A stretch of 30,867 nucleotides of DNA from Ophiothrix spiculata (Eukaryota; Echinodermata; Ophiuroidea; Amphilepidida; Ophiotrichidae). Shown one piece after another: positions 30,683 to 30,867 of this stretch. The DNA lies in NCBI GenBank assembly GCA_000969725.1, contig JXSR01S044592.1; one strand, 5' to 3'. The translations under genes were made by a program, and so were the position numbers. Under the pieces are notes generated by a model. It was not told the DNA's origin and searched no databases. It saw only the letters and a program-made list of their open reading frames with translations. Positions within the stretch are counted from its first letter, which is position 1. Each line of letters opens with the position of its first letter.

Positions 30683-30867
30683 ATAACAAAATTACAGAGT
30701 CTCAAATGGTCTAAGTCTAAATCAATTCGTGCTGCCTTTTAAACAATAAAATAAATTAATAAATGTATTAGGATCATTTTGTATTTCTCCTCTACCTTAT
30801 TTGAACCCAAACATGACAAACTAAACCTAGATCATTTAGATGCGATCACATTACTGCGACGTCTAGT

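Larger units (their letters stand above)
28442..30867. repeat. Right arm of the outer inverted repeat
   Basis: Complement of the left arm, as described at 333-6128. Matched blocks are 29190-29888 and 30685-30867; the stretch between holds at least two probable later insertions and sequence not aligned by eye. The match continues to the last base of the window, so the true outer end may lie beyond it. Confidence 0.85.

Noticed and set aside
333-30867. A Polinton or other large virus-like element bounded by the outer inverted repeats
   Set aside because: No polymerase, integrase, capsid or protease-like coding sequence is seen anywhere between the arms; the interior looks like host gene introns with small elements.

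Overview
The window looks like non-coding, repeat-dense DNA from a metazoan, most likely a marine invertebrate (an echinoderm, hemichordate or similar deuterostome is my guess; a lophotrochozoan is possible). It is AT-rich with abundant G/C homopolymer runs inside mobile elements, consensus GT/AG splice sites, a decayed CR1-group LINE, a Penelope-like GIY-YIG endonuclease remnant, a tRNA-derived SINE and many TIR (MITE-type) elements. There are no bacterial-style genes, operons, CRISPR arrays or rRNA genes. Identity statements come from reading the sequence by eye; no search was run.

Large-scale layout: the two ends of the window carry the same sequence in opposite orientation. The left arm lies in 333-6128 and the right arm in 28442-30867. 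The left arm has been enlarged by later insertions (LINE at 1541-3504, hAT-like element at 4401-4909, SINE at 5741-6073), each missing from the right arm. The right arm has what look like its own small insertions (about 29889-30106 and 30515-30682), and its inner edge has grown into a 51-bp minisatellite of about 15 copies where the left arm has one. Just inside the left arm is a 254-bp near-perfect hairpin (6138-6391).

A second, independent inverted repeat lies at 9095-10500 / 11760-12914, perhaps reaching 8546 / 13190. Its outer part resembles the terminal repeats of Penelope-like elements and its inner part is an unusual CpG-rich, CGTACG/ACGT-rich sequence. Its left arm holds a 619-bp TIR unit, flanked by TA, that encloses the GIY-YIG remnant. 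Its right arm holds a 238-bp MITE. Its loop holds a 410-bp piggyBac-type MITE with TTAA duplications and a PIF/Harbinger transposase fragment.

From 13.2 to 28.4 kb the sequence is AT-rich with scattered MITEs. On the minus strand there are short open segments bounded by good splice signals (23437-23392, 19216-19020, 18468-18425, 17411-17348) whose reading phases agree. I read these as exons of one unrecognised host gene whose introns carry most of the mobile elements here. Because this probable host gene sits between the arms, the outer inverted repeat may be two opposed copies of one repeat rather than the termini of one giant element.
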